Shown here piece by piece: positions 31,301-31,839 of a DNA stretch of 31,839 bases. The translations under genes were made by a program, and so were the position numbers. The notes under the pieces are model-generated. The model made no database searches and was not told the origin of the DNA. It saw only the letters and a list, made by a program, of their open reading frames with translations. The stretch comes from WHSW01 sp036794585 (GTDB lineage Bacteria; Actinomycetota; Thermoleophilia; Solirubrobacterales; 70-9): the NCBI GenBank assembly GCA_036794585.1, contig DAIRGH010000027.1, positions 1 through 31,839 on the forward strand, written 5' to 3'. Position 1 is the first letter of the stretch. Every line of letters begins with the position of its first letter.

Positions 31301-31839
31301 GCGGCGAGGGCGCCGACAACCTGACCGGCTTCGAGAACGTCGTCGGCTCGGCTCAGGGCGACACGCTGATCGGCGATGCAGGCGCCAACAGCCTCATCGG
31401 CGGTGCGGGTGATGACTCTCTTCAGGGCCGCGGCGGCGACGACAGCCTCGACGGCGGCCTTGGCTCCGACACCGTCGACTACTCCGGCTTCAGCCCGGCG
31501 ACCCCGGGCCAGGGGATGAGCGTCGACCTCGCCGATGGCAGCGCCTCCGGCGAGGGCACCGACGACCTGACCGGGATCGAGAACGCGATCGGCTCGAGCG
31601 GCGCCGACATGCTGCACGGTGACGCTGGCGCCAACAGCCTCACCGGCGGTGCGGGCGATGACTCTCTTCAGGGCCGCGGCGGCGGCGACTCGCTGCGCGG
31701 CGACAGCGGCTCTGACAGCGTCGACTACTCCTCGTCGGCCTCGGCGCTCACGATCGACCTCGCCAGCGGCCAGACGCAGGGCACCGGCGGCGATGTCTTG
31801 GCCGAGGTCGAGAACCTGACCGGCGGCAGCGGCGACGAC
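28315..31839 (+). CDS. giant secreted RTX-like repeat protein (3' end outside window)
   Basis: The frame is open from ATG 28315 to the window end: 1,175 codons without a stop. A Sec signal peptide 'GLLVPLAVSATFLLAPTQ' ends at AEA|A (residue ~24). An in-frame ATG at 28237 is a less likely alternative. Residues ~25-185 form a beta-rich N-domain with two Cys. From ~185 on, the protein is a series of degenerate RTX (GGxGxDxL) turns such as 'GGAGDDALEGRGGGDSL', alternating with 'VDYSG..V.VDLA.G.A.GEGTD.L.GIEN..GS..DDTL'-type segments (shown as a pattern). RTX turns bind calcium and fold outside the cell. About every 20 residues a new Asp-rich turn begins. The visible part is almost only repeats, so the function (surface adhesin, matrix or S-layer-like) cannot be set. 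No secretion domain is visible yet; codon use is even, Asp/Gly/Ser-rich. Confidence 0.9.
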   Translation, partial: MRAGLLVPLAVSATFLLAPTQAEAATCSSAPPTVTVNLSTANETATIGTSAGAITLNNVACAGGATTSNIDTINVTGTTGTETAVFDLTNGPLGPGATVEGSGASEIEINANLGLSSGDRITVTGSNSAEVVNLGSGGINLNGDDDADIVYSGTELFTVNAGGSNDLVNAQGGAGTGSPLTLPATLNGDTGDDTLAPGLGNDTVGGGLGTADLIDASAAPSAVIINLATTSAQVTGGLGVITLTGVEDAAGSAFGDTLTGDGLANDLAGAGGDDRVNGAAGDDTLDGGPGTDTGDYSTATVALTVSLELATQDTGFGVDTLAGLENLTGGTGADTLSGDDNVNALRGGSGNDVLEGRGGDDPIDGDAGTDTASAFSAPGAVTIDLIAETLTGADGADSLADIESALGSAFDDELIGDDADNTLTGGAGTDTAHYSQATSGVTVNLASGSTSGGGGDDILNQIESTIGSDFDDTITGSVTTNSLRGEGGADTLVGAAGDDSLDGGAGTDTASYSAQTQAVSVDLATGTAAGAAGNDALADIENLTSGSGDDTLSGDGDRNEINGGSGFDTIAGRGDNDDLDGSSGVDTLDLSGAPAGVLVELIHQRSSGEGVDNVVSFDNVIGSPQGDTLIGDANPNTLIGGGGDDALQGRGGDDSLDGGLGSDTVDYSGFSPATGQGINVDLDQGSASGEGTDDLAGIENAIGSSGADILHGDAAANSLTGGAGDDALEGRGGGDSLRGDSGSDSVDYSSFTTAVTIDLASGQTQGTGGDVLAGIENLTAGSGNDSLSGNGAANAVSGGDGADAIGGGEGNDDLDGGSGLDSLDFSGADHAVSVDLAQGSASGEGTDAVTGFENVVGSPQGDTLIGDAGANSLTGGSGDDALEGRGGGDSLSGDSGFDSVDYSSFSTALTIDLASGQTQGAGGDVLSGIENLTGGSGDDTLSGDGSRNEINGGNGVDTIAGRDDDDDLDGGSGLDTADYSGASAGVQVDLIHQHSSGEGADNLTGFENVVGSAQGDTLIGDAGANSLIGGAGDDSLQGRGGDDSLDGGLGSDTVDYSGFSPATPGQGMSVDLADGSASGEGTDDLTGIENAIGSSGADMLHGDAGANSLTGGAGDDSLQGRGGGDSLRGDSGSDSVDYSSSASALTIDLASGQTQGTGGDVLAEVENLTGGSGDD
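30190..31839 (+). repeat. higher-order tandem repeat within the RTX-like gene, unit ~1,167 bp
   Basis: The segment beginning GGCGACACGCTGATCGGC at 30190 recurs at 31357, exactly 1,167 bp (389 codons) later; other landmarks (GACGACAGCCTC at 30271 and 31438) keep the same distance, and later ones (30589 and 31759) differ by 1,170 bp owing to one extra codon (31507 area). An intermediate copy of the sub-module starts at 30895 (462 bp from 31357, 705 bp from 30190). The second unit is cut by the window end. Long stretches of the two units are nearly identical by eye. Confidence 0.8.

Noticed and set aside
28374..31617. Series of minus-strand open frames opposite the RTX-like gene
   Set aside because: They only mirror the repeats; composition (Val/Ala/Asp or Ser/Pro) follows the codon pattern of the sense strand.
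29000..31839. Regularly spaced repeats considered as a CRISPR array
   Set aside because: The repeats are in-frame, imperfect, multiples of 3 and coding for Asp/Gly turns; there are no unique spacers of constant length and no cas gene.

Overview
The window is a gene-dense stretch of very high-GC bacterial chromosome (roughly 70% GC by eye), and the content points to an actinobacterium. The evidence is a dnaK-grpE-dnaJ-hspR operon ending in the MerR-type repressor HspR, an inositol-3-phosphate synthase with inositol-lipid-type membrane enzymes, an alcohol dehydrogenase/metallo-beta-lactamase pair like the mycobacterial mycothiol-dependent formaldehyde pair, many GTG/TTG starts, and apparent leaderless promoters. 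The long degenerate RTX-type protein, the 'FECKLD' Ig-like domain and the phasin-like Ser/Arg-rich protein resemble proteins I associate with Thermoleophilia (Solirubrobacterales). That class assignment is an inference.

Layout. 1-679: the 3' end of an alpha/beta hydrolase gene converging on a DUF4235-type small membrane protein. 726-799: tRNA-Val. 843-1999: a GerMN/peptidoglycan-binding/L,D-transpeptidase lipoprotein with a frameshift near its 3' end. 2013-3900: zinc alcohol dehydrogenase plus metallo-hydrolase. 3910-5616: a divergent catalase-like/SDR pair. 5567-6355: lgt. 6453-6524: tRNA-Glu. 6645-8048: a secreted repeat protein. 8076-9848: argF divergent from an EEP-family hydrolase. 9887-14433: on the plus strand a phasin-like protein, an RlmD-type methyltransferase, a flavin oxidoreductase, a GH5 glycoside hydrolase and a small zinc ribbon. 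14430-15178: an SRPBCC protein with its ArsR regulator. 15213-16578: a JmjC-type cupin overlapped by a tiny Asp-rich repeat protein. 16638-22855: a minus-strand block (alpha/beta hydrolase, Aur1-like PAP2, CDP-alcohol phosphatidyltransferase, inositol-3-phosphate synthase, GT/PHP fusion, UDG-like protein). 22878-24042: endonuclease III and cytochrome c. 24117-28170: the heat-shock operon. 28315-end: the start of a giant RTX-like secreted protein with a roughly 1.17-kb higher-order repeat.

How it works together. The minus-strand block at 19.3-22.9 kb looks like an inositol-phospholipid locus: Ino1 makes inositol-3-phosphate, the CDP-alcohol enzyme could attach it to CDP-diacylglycerol, and the PAP2 and GT/PHP proteins could process or decorate the product. 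The heat-shock operon carries its own repressor.

The most unusual items are the Asp-rich repeat peptide next to a JmjC oxygenase, a recurrent promoter layout in which a TANNNT hexamer lies exactly 6-7 nt before the start codon (including two divergent pairs that share one TA), the frameshifted L,D-transpeptidase, a CDP-alcohol transferase without a usual start codon, and the higher-order repeat in the RTX protein. No insertion sequence, CRISPR array, phage gene or rRNA is seen. No gene-free stretch exceeds 300 bases.
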